47,349 nt of DNA from Candidatus Helarchaeota archaeon (GTDB taxonomy: Archaea; Asgardarchaeota; Lokiarchaeia; Helarchaeales; RDOG01): NCBI GenBank assembly GCA_029838215.1, contig JALGVI010000003.1, forward strand, positions 85,350-132,698. The letters are read 5' to 3'. The stretch's first letter is position 1. Every line of letters starts with the position of its first letter. The position numbers and the translations under genes were made by a program. The notes under the pieces are model-generated. The model was not told the origin of the DNA and did no database searches. It was given only the letters and a program-made list of their open reading frames with translations. This document shows, piece by piece, positions 33,496-41,467 of the stretch.

Positions 33496-34731
33496 TCATT
33501 TTTTCCTCCTGACAGCGGCTATTATGATGCAAATGAGTCCGATTACAATAGATAATGAGATTCCGCCGATTAAAATGAAAATGGATGTATCAGAAGTTGC
33601 GGCTACTCCAAAGATTTGAACCAAACCATTTCCAAAATAGTAATCATAGCCGGGCGTGCCAAGATCTCTCGCTCTATCTATTAAAGTCTGATTTATTTCA
33701 TCTGGTGCAATTCCATCCGCAAGAAGTAGAGCCATGATGCCCGCAACTAATGGGCAAGCCATTGACGTTCCGCTCTTATAATCGTATTTTCCGTCCGTTA
33801 CCGTGGAAAGAATTTCGTACGGTGATGATCCGCCAGGAGCCACGAAATCAATCGTATCGCCATTTTGGGAATGATCATCTTCATCCGTGTATTGGGAGTA
33901 ATATGCCAAATCATTTAGAATCGTGGATGACCCTATTGCGAAAACATTTGGAAGGCGGGCTGGATAAAGAATTGGACTGCGAAATGCTTGCGTGGCATTA
34001 TTTCCTGCAGCAGAAACGACAAGGATTCCGAACGAGACGGCTGTATCTATTGCATTTTCTACGGCTGCGCTATGACTCTCTGAACCCAAGCTTATTGAGA
34101 TGATATCAACACCTAATGAATTATTTGTAGGATTCAAGTTTTCCGTGATGTAGTTAATTGCGTCTGCCATGTCATTCGGATCGCCAATCGGATTTTCTTT
34201 ATTGACGCCAATATCGTTCATGACCTTGAATGCATAAAATTTTGCATCGGGTGCCACGCCACGCACGCCAATCCCATTATCATCTGCACAGATAATGCCT
34301 GCACAATGCGTTCCGTGCCCGTTTAAGTCTTCTGCATACGAAACATTGCTCCACAGTCCTGTTCCTATACCTAAAAAGTTCCGTGTTCCCAGTAAATTCT
34401 CAACAAGATCTGGGTGATCTGAATCAACACCCGTGTCCAAAACTGCAACTACAACAGGATCTGATGCATTAGTTTTATTAACTCCAGTCATGCCTATGGC
34501 ATATGCAAGATCCGCTTGCACGGTAAATAGATTCCATTGGTTATAGTAATACGTGTCTGGAACGGCTGAACCTGCACTTGCTCTCAAGTATTGTGCGTAG
34601 GATGACGTTGATACACCAACCTGCACGTTAATCGAAACGACTCGTGGGGGTATTATTATCATCGAAGAACAGAATAGTAAAATAATCAAAGAGATCAATA
34701 ATACCATTCGTTTCTTTGCAATTTTTTTCAT
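33496..34731 (-). CDS. membrane-anchored subtilisin-like serine protease
   Basis: This S8 family protease has the triad Asp (VVAVLDTGVDSDHPDL), His (NGHGTHCAGI) and Ser (SGTSMACPLVAG), plus the oxyanion Asn in SAAGNNAT. An N-terminal hydrophobic segment MVLLISLIILLFCSS directs it out of the cell, and a C-terminal segment ISLSIVIGLICIIIAAVRRKK should anchor it with the protease domain outside. I chose the ATG at 34731 (411 residues) because GGTGGGAC precedes it and the signal segment follows at once; a longer frame adds 34 residues with no sense as a signal. A short propeptide-like stretch lies before WNLFTVQADLAY. A small membrane protein is encoded right downstream. Confidence 0.92.
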   Translation of the reverse strand: MKKIAKKRMVLLISLIILLFCSSMIIIPPRVVSINVQVGVSTSSYAQYLRASAGSAVPDTYYYNQWNLFTVQADLAYAIGMTGVNKTNASDPVVVAVLDTGVDSDHPDLVENLLGTRNFLGIGTGLWSNVSYAEDLNGHGTHCAGIICADDNGIGVRGVAPDAKFYAFKVMNDIGVNKENPIGDPNDMADAINYITENLNPTNNSLGVDIISISLGSESHSAAVENAIDTAVSFGILVVSAAGNNATQAFRSPILYPARLPNVFAIGSSTILNDLAYYSQYTDEDDHSQNGDTIDFVAPGGSSPYEILSTVTDGKYDYKSGTSMACPLVAGIMALLLADGIAPDEINQTLIDRARDLGTPGYDYYFGNGLVQIFGVAATSDTSIFILIGGISLSIVIGLICIIIAAVRRKK

Positions 34732-34776
34732 TTTTAAAGTCCCACCAACGATGCTATCATGTATGTCGTGATACTT

Positions 34777-34786
34777 ATTTTTATAT
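34777..34786 (-). promoter_or_regulatory. TATA box of the subtilase operon
   Basis: Read leftward, ATATAAAAA lies about 48 nt before the subtilase start at 34731, so transcription should begin about 20-25 nt before that start codon. It fits the archaeal TATA consensus. Confidence 0.4.
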
Positions 34787-34919
34787 GTAAATTTATTTGA
34801 AGAGAATCTGTTATTACTTAAGAAAAAATTCATGTTTTATAAATTCTAACTTGAGAGAGATGAGAGAAAAACCGGTCCACTTTCATCTTTCAAAATATAA
34901 ATTTAAAAAGAAGAGGATC

Positions 34920-34927
34920 TTTTATAT
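34920..34927 (+). promoter_or_regulatory. TATA box of the proline-rich protein gene
   Basis: TTTTATAT lies about 80 nt before the start codon, preceded by an A- and G-rich stretch that could be the BRE. The leader that follows holds a short inverted repeat, TCGCC with GGCGA around seven bases, at 34948-34964. Confidence 0.4.
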
Positions 34928-35002
34928 CAAGTGATGATTTTAAACTCGCCCTAAATTGGCGAAGATTCGATTAATTCGATAAATAATAGATGAGGTAATA
35001 CC

Positions 35003-36070
35003 TTGGCTGCGGAATTCGACGAAATGATCAAAGAATTGGAAAACATATTCGAGCAATTATTGACACGGGATAACACACCTGATCAAGAAGTTACCCTTAA
35101 AATGAAGATCTTGAAGCTGTTATCATCAATTAAGGCCTATGCTGAGGTCAAAAGTAGCCTGTCTTCACAAGGTCTTATCCAACAATTGGATGTGTTACAA
35201 TCACGACTTTTAGAATGGGATCCATTTGGACCTTGGTTTAAAGAGGTAAAAGAATTAGTATCTTCCGTTCAAGATGTTATTACAACTGCTAAAAAGGTCA
35301 AGTTCGAAGAGACGATGCCTGTGGAACGACAGGGCGGAATATCAAATATTGCTTTTAATGATTTTAAGATGAAAATTGAGAATGAGATAGCGCGACTTCG
35401 TAAGGACATGAATGAGATTAAAAGTGTTTTAAAGTCCGCTATTAAAGGTGAGATCAGACCAATAGCTAAACCAAAGGAAAAACCCGTGGCTGTTGTTATT
35501 CCAAAAGTAAAACCTGTTTCTCAACCTACTACTGAAATCCCTCCTCCCGTAAATATTCCCATTGAAAAACCTCAACCAAAGCCTGTTGAGCTCCCGCAAC
35601 CCGTTCCCATTACAGAACCACCTGAACCCGAACCGGAGCCGGAGCCCCAGGATTTTTCGAACCAGTTCCAATCTTCAAGAATAACTGAAAAGGCAAAACC
35701 CGATACATTATTTGGAATTTTCAGCCCGAATACAGGTCCATCGCCACGTCCTCCCATAAGTGCATCCGCTCCTGCAACTCCACAACCAAAACCAGTCCCG
35801 CTACCAAGTACAAAACCGCAGGCAACGGCGATTCCTGCGGACAATGCTTCTATTTCTGAAGAAACCGATTCTGAAAAACTTTATCAGGAACTCGTTTCGC
35901 TTGAAGGTCGTCGATTTGCTCTTGAAATGGGAATTCGGGACATCAAGCAAAAATTTGAATCAGGACAGGGTATGTCCGAAGATGAATACAAGAGAAATCT
36001 TGAAGAAAAATTAGCTGAATTAAAACAAATCTCTGATACGATCGATTTAATCCGAGAAAAATTAGATTAA
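35003..36070 (+). CDS. proline-rich linker protein with helical ends, function unknown
   Basis: Three regions are seen in 355 residues: an N-terminal helical domain (1-150, no cysteine), a central disordered segment of about residues 150-290 rich in Pro, Lys and Glu including PEPEPEPEPQ, and a C-terminal coiled coil (about 290-355) with SLEGRRFALEMGIRDIK and MSEDEYKRNLEEKLAEL. No enzyme motif, signal or membrane segment is present. The architecture suggests an adaptor whose two folded ends are held by a flexible linker. The start is a TTG 6 nt after GAGGT, which decides it. It ends 4 bp from a convergent gene. I do not recognise a family. Confidence 0.75.
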   Translation: MAAEFDEMIKELENIFEQLLTRDNTPDQEVTLKMKILKLLSSIKAYAEVKSSLSSQGLIQQLDVLQSRLLEWDPFGPWFKEVKELVSSVQDVITTAKKVKFEETMPVERQGGISNIAFNDFKMKIENEIARLRKDMNEIKSVLKSAIKGEIRPIAKPKEKPVAVVIPKVKPVSQPTTEIPPPVNIPIEKPQPKPVELPQPVPITEPPEPEPEPEPQDFSNQFQSSRITEKAKPDTLFGIFSPNTGPSPRPPISASAPATPQPKPVPLPSTKPQATAIPADNASISEETDSEKLYQELVSLEGRRFALEMGIRDIKQKFESGQGMSEDEYKRNLEEKLAELKQISDTIDLIREKLD

Positions 36071-36074
36071 TTCT

Positions 36075-36623
36075 TCATTCTAATGAAAAGGATCTCGTTC
36101 CACGTAGTTTCACTAATTCATTCTTCATTTTTTTAAAGATTTCATCTTTAAATTCGACATTCCAGAAATCATCCAATTTAGCTGGCATGTTTTTTGTTTC
36201 ATGAATTAATGCTTGTATTAGCATCTCAATTTTGTCCAACTGTTTTACAAGCCGTGCCCAAGTGCTACTTTTTTCCTCAAGGGTGAGCCACTCTGCGAGA
36301 ACATCTGCTTTGATTAATTCATTCAGCTGGATCATTGCATTTTTTTCTTTTTCAAATTTAAGTGCTTGTGAAACTCCTGACTTTGGTGAAATATCTCCAA
36401 TAATCGATTCTGCAATGTCGTGGACCAAGGCGCCCGCAATCGCCTTTTCTTGGGTTTCTTCACGTGAATCCGTCATACAATAACAAAGCAGGGCGACTCC
36501 AAATACATGATCTGCTACGCTCTCAATTCGATTGAATTGTATTTCGTGATCAAGCCATCCCTGACGTTTGATTTTTTTCAATTCAATGGTTTTTTGAAAA
36601 AATTCTCTTGTTAAATTTCTCAT
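36075..36623 (-). CDS. HD-domain phosphohydrolase, YfbR/HDDC2-like
   Basis: The 182-residue protein has the HD-domain pattern of 5'-deoxynucleotidases: His in RIESVADHVFGVALLCY, the metal pair in AGALVHDIAESIIGDI, then KFEKEKNAM and the distal Asp in LVKQLDKIEMLIQAL. It should dephosphorylate deoxynucleoside 5'-monophosphates. It is cytoplasmic and stands 18 bp after the MtrH-like gene in a leftward run, with GATGA before its ATG. Its 3' end lies 4 bp from the convergent proline-rich protein gene, so the two must share termination signals in each other's coding sequence. Confidence 0.85.
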   Translation of the reverse strand: MRNLTREFFQKTIELKKIKRQGWLDHEIQFNRIESVADHVFGVALLCYCMTDSREETQEKAIAGALVHDIAESIIGDISPKSGVSQALKFEKEKNAMIQLNELIKADVLAEWLTLEEKSSTWARLVKQLDKIEMLIQALIHETKNMPAKLDDFWNVEFKDEIFKKMKNELVKLRGTRSFSLE

Positions 36624-36641
36624 TTTTCATCGTTTTCTTAT

Positions 36642-37529
36642 TCAGCTTTCTTTATAGGCATCAAAAAAATCGATTCTTAGGTTTTCTTTGACGTCTTTCA
36701 TGATCCATGCCGTGGAAAATGCCGTTTTAGCTCTTTCAATTGGACCAAAAAGTAGGAAATCGCTAAATATTTGGGCTGCTGCAATCAAGCTTGCTTCTCG
36801 GACTTCTCGCGTGGTTTTTTCTTTTTGAAATCGTGATAAATAATAGGCAATATTTCCAGGTCCGCATCCAACCGGATAACCTAGTGTCGATTTTATTAGG
36901 ATGTTTGCTTCGATTGCATCTGCAAGTGAAACAAAATCTGTTAGAACGTTATCAACCAAGAGCTGCTTTATTCCAAGTTCGTGCGCAATCGGAATGAGAC
37001 CCTTTTTTCCTTTTTTAAGCCCCTGCGTGATTAAAAGATATCTTCGTGCGGCATCACAGGACTGCGTTGCCGAATCCCACGAAAAAATGATGGCAGTCTT
37101 GACTTTAGTCTCCCGTATCACCTCAAGTTCATCAGGAGGGTTCAACCATATGGAGTCATAAATCACGCGATCCATGAGTTTCTGTTCATGACAGTATTTT
37201 AAACCACGGATCCGGGCATCGAGAAAACCATCTATGATGATTGGACCATTATAATGTTCTACAATGAATTCAATAAAACGCACCATTGCATCAGGATGTT
37301 CTGCAACAATGTCAAGCATTCCAGGTATGTTATATTCATCAGAATATGAAATGAAATTATTTAGTTGTGTTTCTGCTCGCTTCTTATCGAATAATCCTTT
37401 TTCGGAATCTCTTATCACGTCATGACCGCTATAAAAAATCGATCCAACCAGAACAACAGGATTTTTTCCCTGAGGACCCCCTATTTTGACTCCTGCAATT
37501 TCATATTCGTGTAATTGAACCATGAACAT
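36642..37529 (-). CDS. mtrH: MtrH-like methyltransferase
   Basis: In methanogens MtrH moves the methyl group between tetrahydromethanopterin and the corrinoid of MtrA. This 295-residue homologue has the family hallmarks: EIAGVKIGGPQGKNPVVLVGSIFYSGH, KGLFDKKRAE, the pterin-site stretch IIIDGFLDARIRGLKY and STLGYPVGCGPGNIAYYL. No other mtr subunits, corrinoid protein or methyl-CoM reductase genes are in the window. Orphan MtrH proteins in non-methanogens usually link a corrinoid protein to the folate or pterin C1 pool. The start is one of two ATGs close together (37529 or 37523); neither has a strong ribosome site. It may share a leftward transcript with the TatD and HD genes. Confidence 0.88.
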   Translation of the reverse strand: MFMVQLHEYEIAGVKIGGPQGKNPVVLVGSIFYSGHDVIRDSEKGLFDKKRAETQLNNFISYSDEYNIPGMLDIVAEHPDAMVRFIEFIVEHYNGPIIIDGFLDARIRGLKYCHEQKLMDRVIYDSIWLNPPDELEVIRETKVKTAIIFSWDSATQSCDAARRYLLITQGLKKGKKGLIPIAHELGIKQLLVDNVLTDFVSLADAIEANILIKSTLGYPVGCGPGNIAYYLSRFQKEKTTREVREASLIAAAQIFSDFLLFGPIERAKTAFSTAWIMKDVKENLRIDFFDAYKES

Positions 37530-37560
37530 CGCCAAGATTAATGGAATTTAATTGATTTGA

Positions 37561-38358
37561 TTAAATGGGTAAATTATAAATTTTTTTAGCATTTTTCGTC
37601 GTCGCATCGGCTACCTCTTTTTTTGAGGTATTTTTTAATTCCGCGATTTTTTCTGCACTTATAGCCACGTATGCCGGCTCATTTCTTTTATATCCTTTTG
37701 GTGCCAGAAAAGGAGCATCGGTTTCTAGAACCATTTGAGAAAGAGGTGTTATGCTAGCCGTATTTTGATGAACACGACGATTTGTAACAGATGTGGGAAC
37801 CGAAATCCACCACCCTAAATTAACTACCTTGCGAGTCTGTGTCTTGTTTCCACTATAACAGTGCATTAGTACTCTTGATGGAGTATCTATATTTTCACTC
37901 AAGATCCGAATGGCTTCGTCATTAGCATTTTCATCTTGCTGATTGCGACTATTGCGCACGTGGATTACCAAAGTTTTATCAAGTTCAATTGCAAGTTTTA
38001 TGAATTGAATGAATGCTTTTTTTTGCTCTTCTCTTTTCTTCAATTCCGGAACCCAGTAATAATCTAATCCCACCTCACCGATTGCAACGATTTCTTTCTC
38101 ATGTTCTTTGATCAATTTTATTGTTTTGGATACCGTTTTTGATGACACTTGAGGCGGATGCAATCCTAATGAGAAAAAAACATAACCCTGAAACTTTCTA
38201 ACGATATTTAACGTATCCTGAATTTCTGGTCCGATTGAAGACGTGATCACGGCAACCAGTCCATTTTTTTTGGCACGATCGATTACCTCTGGTAAATCGT
38301 TTTGAAAAGATTTCCAATTTAAATGACAATGGCTGTCGATCAATTGAATTTCTGCCAA
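37561..38358 (-). CDS. tatD: TatD-family metal-dependent DNase
   Basis: The 265-residue protein has the TatD TIM-barrel metal ligands: IDSHCHLNW at the N terminus, EVGLDYYWVPE, VIHVRNSR, VLMHCYSGN and LETDAPFLAPKG. TatD proteins are 3'-5' exonucleases or related phosphoesterases. The start is a TTG preceded by GGATGA. It is divergent from the PSTK-like gene, with about 90 bp between them, and is followed 31 bp later by the MtrH gene. No unusual residue was seen. Confidence 0.92.
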   Translation of the reverse strand: MAEIQLIDSHCHLNWKSFQNDLPEVIDRAKKNGLVAVITSSIGPEIQDTLNIVRKFQGYVFFSLGLHPPQVSSKTVSKTIKLIKEHEKEIVAIGEVGLDYYWVPELKKREEQKKAFIQFIKLAIELDKTLVIHVRNSRNQQDENANDEAIRILSENIDTPSRVLMHCYSGNKTQTRKVVNLGWWISVPTSVTNRRVHQNTASITPLSQMVLETDAPFLAPKGYKRNEPAYVAISAEKIAELKNTSKKEVADATTKNAKKIYNLPI

Positions 38359-38448
38359 TTTCGGTTCATCCTAGATCTGCTTTCGTAAACAGATCATAAA
38401 TAAAAAATTCAATTAAATATTAAATGGTTTTAGCTGGTGAAAATTGTA

Positions 38449-39216
38449 ATGACGCTCATTATTTTTACGGGAATACCATCTGTTGGCAAGACGAGTATTG
38501 CAAAAGAGTTGATTTCGTTAGCTCGGGAAAGAGAAATCAGCATTACTCGTGTAGATTCCGATGAATTACGTGAACAATTTTACAGGGAGGGATTTAACCC
38601 TGAACTTGAAGCTAAAATTAAAGAAAAAACATTGGAAAGTGTCAAACAACTTCTACAAAAAGATTGCCACGTGATTAGCGATGATTTAAACTATTACAGG
38701 TCAATGCGTCATGATTTGATCACGCTCGCTACAAAACAGGGGACAAACTATTTCATCATTCACGTAACGGCACCACTCGAACGAGCACTTGAATGGAATG
38801 AGAAACGTGGTCTTCCGATCCCTCAAGACGTGATAAGAAAAGTCCACGAAAGATTTGATCGATTTGAAAAATATCGTTGGGACACTCCCTTGCTCGTGAT
38901 TGAATCGGATAAAATGACGACATCTGAAGCCGCAATATTCTTGCTTCAAGTTTTATATCAACGTTTTTTTGAAAAACCGCCGCCAAAGAAGGAACCGTCT
39001 CTCCACCTTCCCAATGTTGTTGAGCAATTAGACCTTTTCTTGAGAAGTCAAATATCTTCCTTTCTTTCAACTCATCCTGATAAAAAACTTGCTAAAACAG
39101 TTAATAAACTGAGAAAGATGGTTTTAAAGAAAACCAAAAAAGAAAAACTGACTATCGATGAAGGAAAACTAGAATTTCAACGACTATTAGAACAGTTTGG
39201 CATTCAAATGGATTAA
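38449..39216 (+). CDS. pstK: L-seryl-tRNA(Sec) kinase-like protein (PSTK)
   Basis: PSTK phosphorylates Ser-tRNA(Sec) on the way to selenocysteine. The 255-residue product has the P-loop GIPSVGKTSIAKEL, then SDDLNYYRSMRHDL and the TNYFIIHVTAPLERALEWN segment that match archaeal PSTK closely, and the closing RFEKYRWDTP. The related KTI12 family shares the P-loop, but these motifs are closer to PSTK. I chose the ATG at 38449 because GGTGA precedes it by 8 nt; a GTG four codons earlier is possible. The C-terminal 80 residues are lysine-rich and extend beyond the kinase core. No other Sec gene or SECIS element was seen in the window. Confidence 0.82.
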   Translation: MTLIIFTGIPSVGKTSIAKELISLAREREISITRVDSDELREQFYREGFNPELEAKIKEKTLESVKQLLQKDCHVISDDLNYYRSMRHDLITLATKQGTNYFIIHVTAPLERALEWNEKRGLPIPQDVIRKVHERFDRFEKYRWDTPLLVIESDKMTTSEAAIFLLQVLYQRFFEKPPPKKEPSLHLPNVVEQLDLFLRSQISSFLSTHPDKKLAKTVNKLRKMVLKKTKKEKLTIDEGKLEFQRLLEQFGIQMD

Positions 39217-39227
39217 GACTTCTTTTT

Positions 39228-40145
39228 TCAAGGATGCTCGGATATCCACTTCCGAAGCTTCTCCCATAAACCAAGATCCAACGCGTATGAGTCAGTCATT
39301 AGTGTGTGGTATCCATGCTCGATTAAATATAATGTCTTGTCCTCAGATGGACATTTATCAAAGAATTCTTGCACTCCTTCTGGCGAGACGGCATTATCTT
39401 CCGTGCCTTGGAAGATTAAAATTGGACACGAAAGCTCGTGAACGGCTTCTTTAAATGCCTTTTTTATGTATTTATTTAATCTTAGCACGTATCGGGGTGA
39501 AAATTTATCAAGATGGAGCGGATCCGTTGCATCATATTGAATGTGGTTCTCATTTCGAATGCCCACGTGCTCCCGACCCCTTGCAGAAATGATTCGTGCC
39601 CCCGGGCTGAATGGATATACCAATAAGGACATCATGCCAAGCAACATGTCTTTTGCTGAAAATTTTACGTTCATTTTTATTGCAGGGCTGAAAAGGATGA
39701 TGCATTCCGCATCATTTGGATATTGGACTTGATAATTAACGGCTGCACAGCCGCCCATGCTCTCTCCAAGTAATATTATGGGTTTATTTGCATGTTTGGA
39801 TTTAACAAGCTCAATAATCTCGTGGGTATCATCAAGAATCAGTTTAAAATCCTTCAAGTCGCCTCTCCTCCCTTCCGATAAACCATGACCGCGGTAGTCT
39901 GGTGCAATGACGAGAACTTTTAGGTCCACGACGTGATCTGCAAGTATCACGAAGAATTCCGAATGGCCTCCCATTCCATGTAGGACGATAAGAATTTTTT
40001 CTGCTTCTTCTTCCGAGCCCCAAATGCGACATGCTAATTTGAGACCTTCTTTATTCTCGATATATTTGATTTTCCCTTCACCTGCGATGGGATTTCCACG
40101 CAGTTTTTGAAGGAGCGGATTTATTGGTCTTTGTTCTTCAAGCAT
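39228..40145 (-). CDS. alpha/beta hydrolase, monoacylglycerol lipase-like
   Basis: The 305-residue protein has oxyanion-hole HGMGGHSE, the lipase-like PDYRGHGLSEGRRGD segment, nucleophile elbow GESMGG and, near the end, the acid and base in QGTEDNAVSP and EHGYHTLMTD. The PDYRGHGLSEG pattern and the cap arrangement are those of monoacylglycerol lipases and lysophospholipases. It is cytoplasmic. The ATG at 40145 follows AGGTGA by 5 nt; a GTG three codons earlier overlaps the stop of the nucleotidyltransferase gene. The two genes are translationally linked. Its 3' end converges with the PSTK-like gene, 11 bp away. Confidence 0.86.
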   Translation of the reverse strand: MLEEQRPINPLLQKLRGNPIAGEGKIKYIENKEGLKLACRIWGSEEEAEKILIVLHGMGGHSEFFVILADHVVDLKVLVIAPDYRGHGLSEGRRGDLKDFKLILDDTHEIIELVKSKHANKPIILLGESMGGCAAVNYQVQYPNDAECIILFSPAIKMNVKFSAKDMLLGMMSLLVYPFSPGARIISARGREHVGIRNENHIQYDATDPLHLDKFSPRYVLRLNKYIKKAFKEAVHELSCPILIFQGTEDNAVSPEGVQEFFDKCPSEDKTLYLIEHGYHTLMTDSYALDLGLWEKLRKWISEHP

Positions 40146-40150
40146 GAAAT

Positions 40151-41185
40151 TCACCTGTTCAGGATCTTCATGTATTCTTCACCAATTCCAGAACCGATCA
40201 CGACGCGATCATGTTTGATACCTGTTTTCACGTGAAAAACGCGTTCAAGCATTCCAAAAACTTCTATTTGATCTCCGATTTCTCCTAAGCCACGAAATTC
40301 CCCAATCATTGATATCACTTCCGTGGGAATGTCTTTGGAATCGATATATGACGCCTCGTTGCAGGGTTCCCACCCTGAAATCTCATAAGTAGCAGGTCGA
40401 AAAACCGATTCACTATTTGCTAGGATCGTGGCGTGGAATTTGACTTGCTTGAGCGGCTCATATTGAAATAAATCATAATTATTTTGTATTTCTTTCAAGG
40501 TTCGGGTTGCATTAAAGACAAATTTCGTTCCATCATGCACGCATTTATTTAACCGATATTCATCGGTCGGTATCTCAAAAAGATAATCGATGACGTTTCG
40601 TTTTACCATTTCTGCTATTGCTTTTTTTACTCGAAGGAAATTATCTGCCCCATAAATAGATATGTCAATATCGCTATCTTCACCGTGCATTCCTGTTAGA
40701 ATCGACCCATGAATTCCGAAATTCTCTAATGAAACACCTGATTCGTGAGATATAAGTTTAATTAATTCCAATGCTTTCTTTTCTAATTCATCTGCTTTTT
40801 CTTTTTGAAGTAACTGCTGTAAGCCGTCTTCTGGTGAAAATACTCTTTTGATTTTTGAAAAAGGAACGCTAAAGACTTTTTTCCTTAATTGTTGACTCTC
40901 AAAAACATATTCTGGAAAATCGAGTTCGAATGCTTGCATTATTTTGTTGAAATTCTCTTCTGAATATAGTTTCTTAGGACGAATATAAGCGCGTTCGTTT
41001 CGTTTCCACACGTGTGGGATGAAATCTATCGGAAAATGTTCTCTTAGTTCCACGGGAATGTATTTCAGATAGCTGATTGCCATGTTTTGCGGGTGATCAT
41101 ATCCAAATGCATAAAAAATGAAGCCATCCGAGGACAGGATGATGTCGCCGTCTCTAACAATGAAATTTTTTAAATCAGCATTCAT
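40151..41185 (-). CDS. nucleotidyltransferase-fold protein (COG2413-like), paralogue A
   Basis: The 344-residue protein has an N-terminal domain beginning IVRDGDIILSSDGFIFYAFGYDHP and a central nucleotidyltransferase core with FGIHGSILTGMHGEDSDIDISIYG, which supplies the G-S and D-x-D metal-binding residues. A C-terminal beta-rich segment (about 270-344) resembles an OB-like fold. It is homologous along most of its length to the protein at 41468-42577, which is encoded divergently. Both look like members of the predicted archaeal nucleotidyltransferase group COG2413. The substrate is unknown. The pair sharing one intergenic region suggests a duplication and possible heteromer. Confidence 0.78.
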   Translation of the reverse strand: MNADLKNFIVRDGDIILSSDGFIFYAFGYDHPQNMAISYLKYIPVELREHFPIDFIPHVWKRNERAYIRPKKLYSEENFNKIMQAFELDFPEYVFESQQLRKKVFSVPFSKIKRVFSPEDGLQQLLQKEKADELEKKALELIKLISHESGVSLENFGIHGSILTGMHGEDSDIDISIYGADNFLRVKKAIAEMVKRNVIDYLFEIPTDEYRLNKCVHDGTKFVFNATRTLKEIQNNYDLFQYEPLKQVKFHATILANSESVFRPATYEISGWEPCNEASYIDSKDIPTEVISMIGEFRGLGEIGDQIEVFGMLERVFHVKTGIKHDRVVIGSGIGEEYMKILNR

Positions 41186-41467
41186 TAGTTTCTCTTAGGT
41201 ATGCATCAAATTAAATCTTCTTAAAAGATTTAACATGCAAGATTTCCGTGCGATTTGCTCGCTCCATTAAAGAAGGCATTTTTGATAATGATTAATCAAG
41301 ACTCATACCAAAAGAAGCCATCACGTATTTTAAAAGACGAATTTCTTTTACGTGGAGCCCTCAGTAATTTATTTAAGATGTTAATTGAATCAATAGATCT
41401 ATTCGTGGAGTCTAAAGTCTGTTTTGGAAAATGCTAAACTTGAACTACTTTACTAGTTGGAAAACTC

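Noticed and set aside
41255..41437. 60-codon rightward frame between the divergent nucleotidyltransferase genes
   Set aside because: Starts at TTG without a ribosome site and sits in a promoter region; no family pattern is seen.
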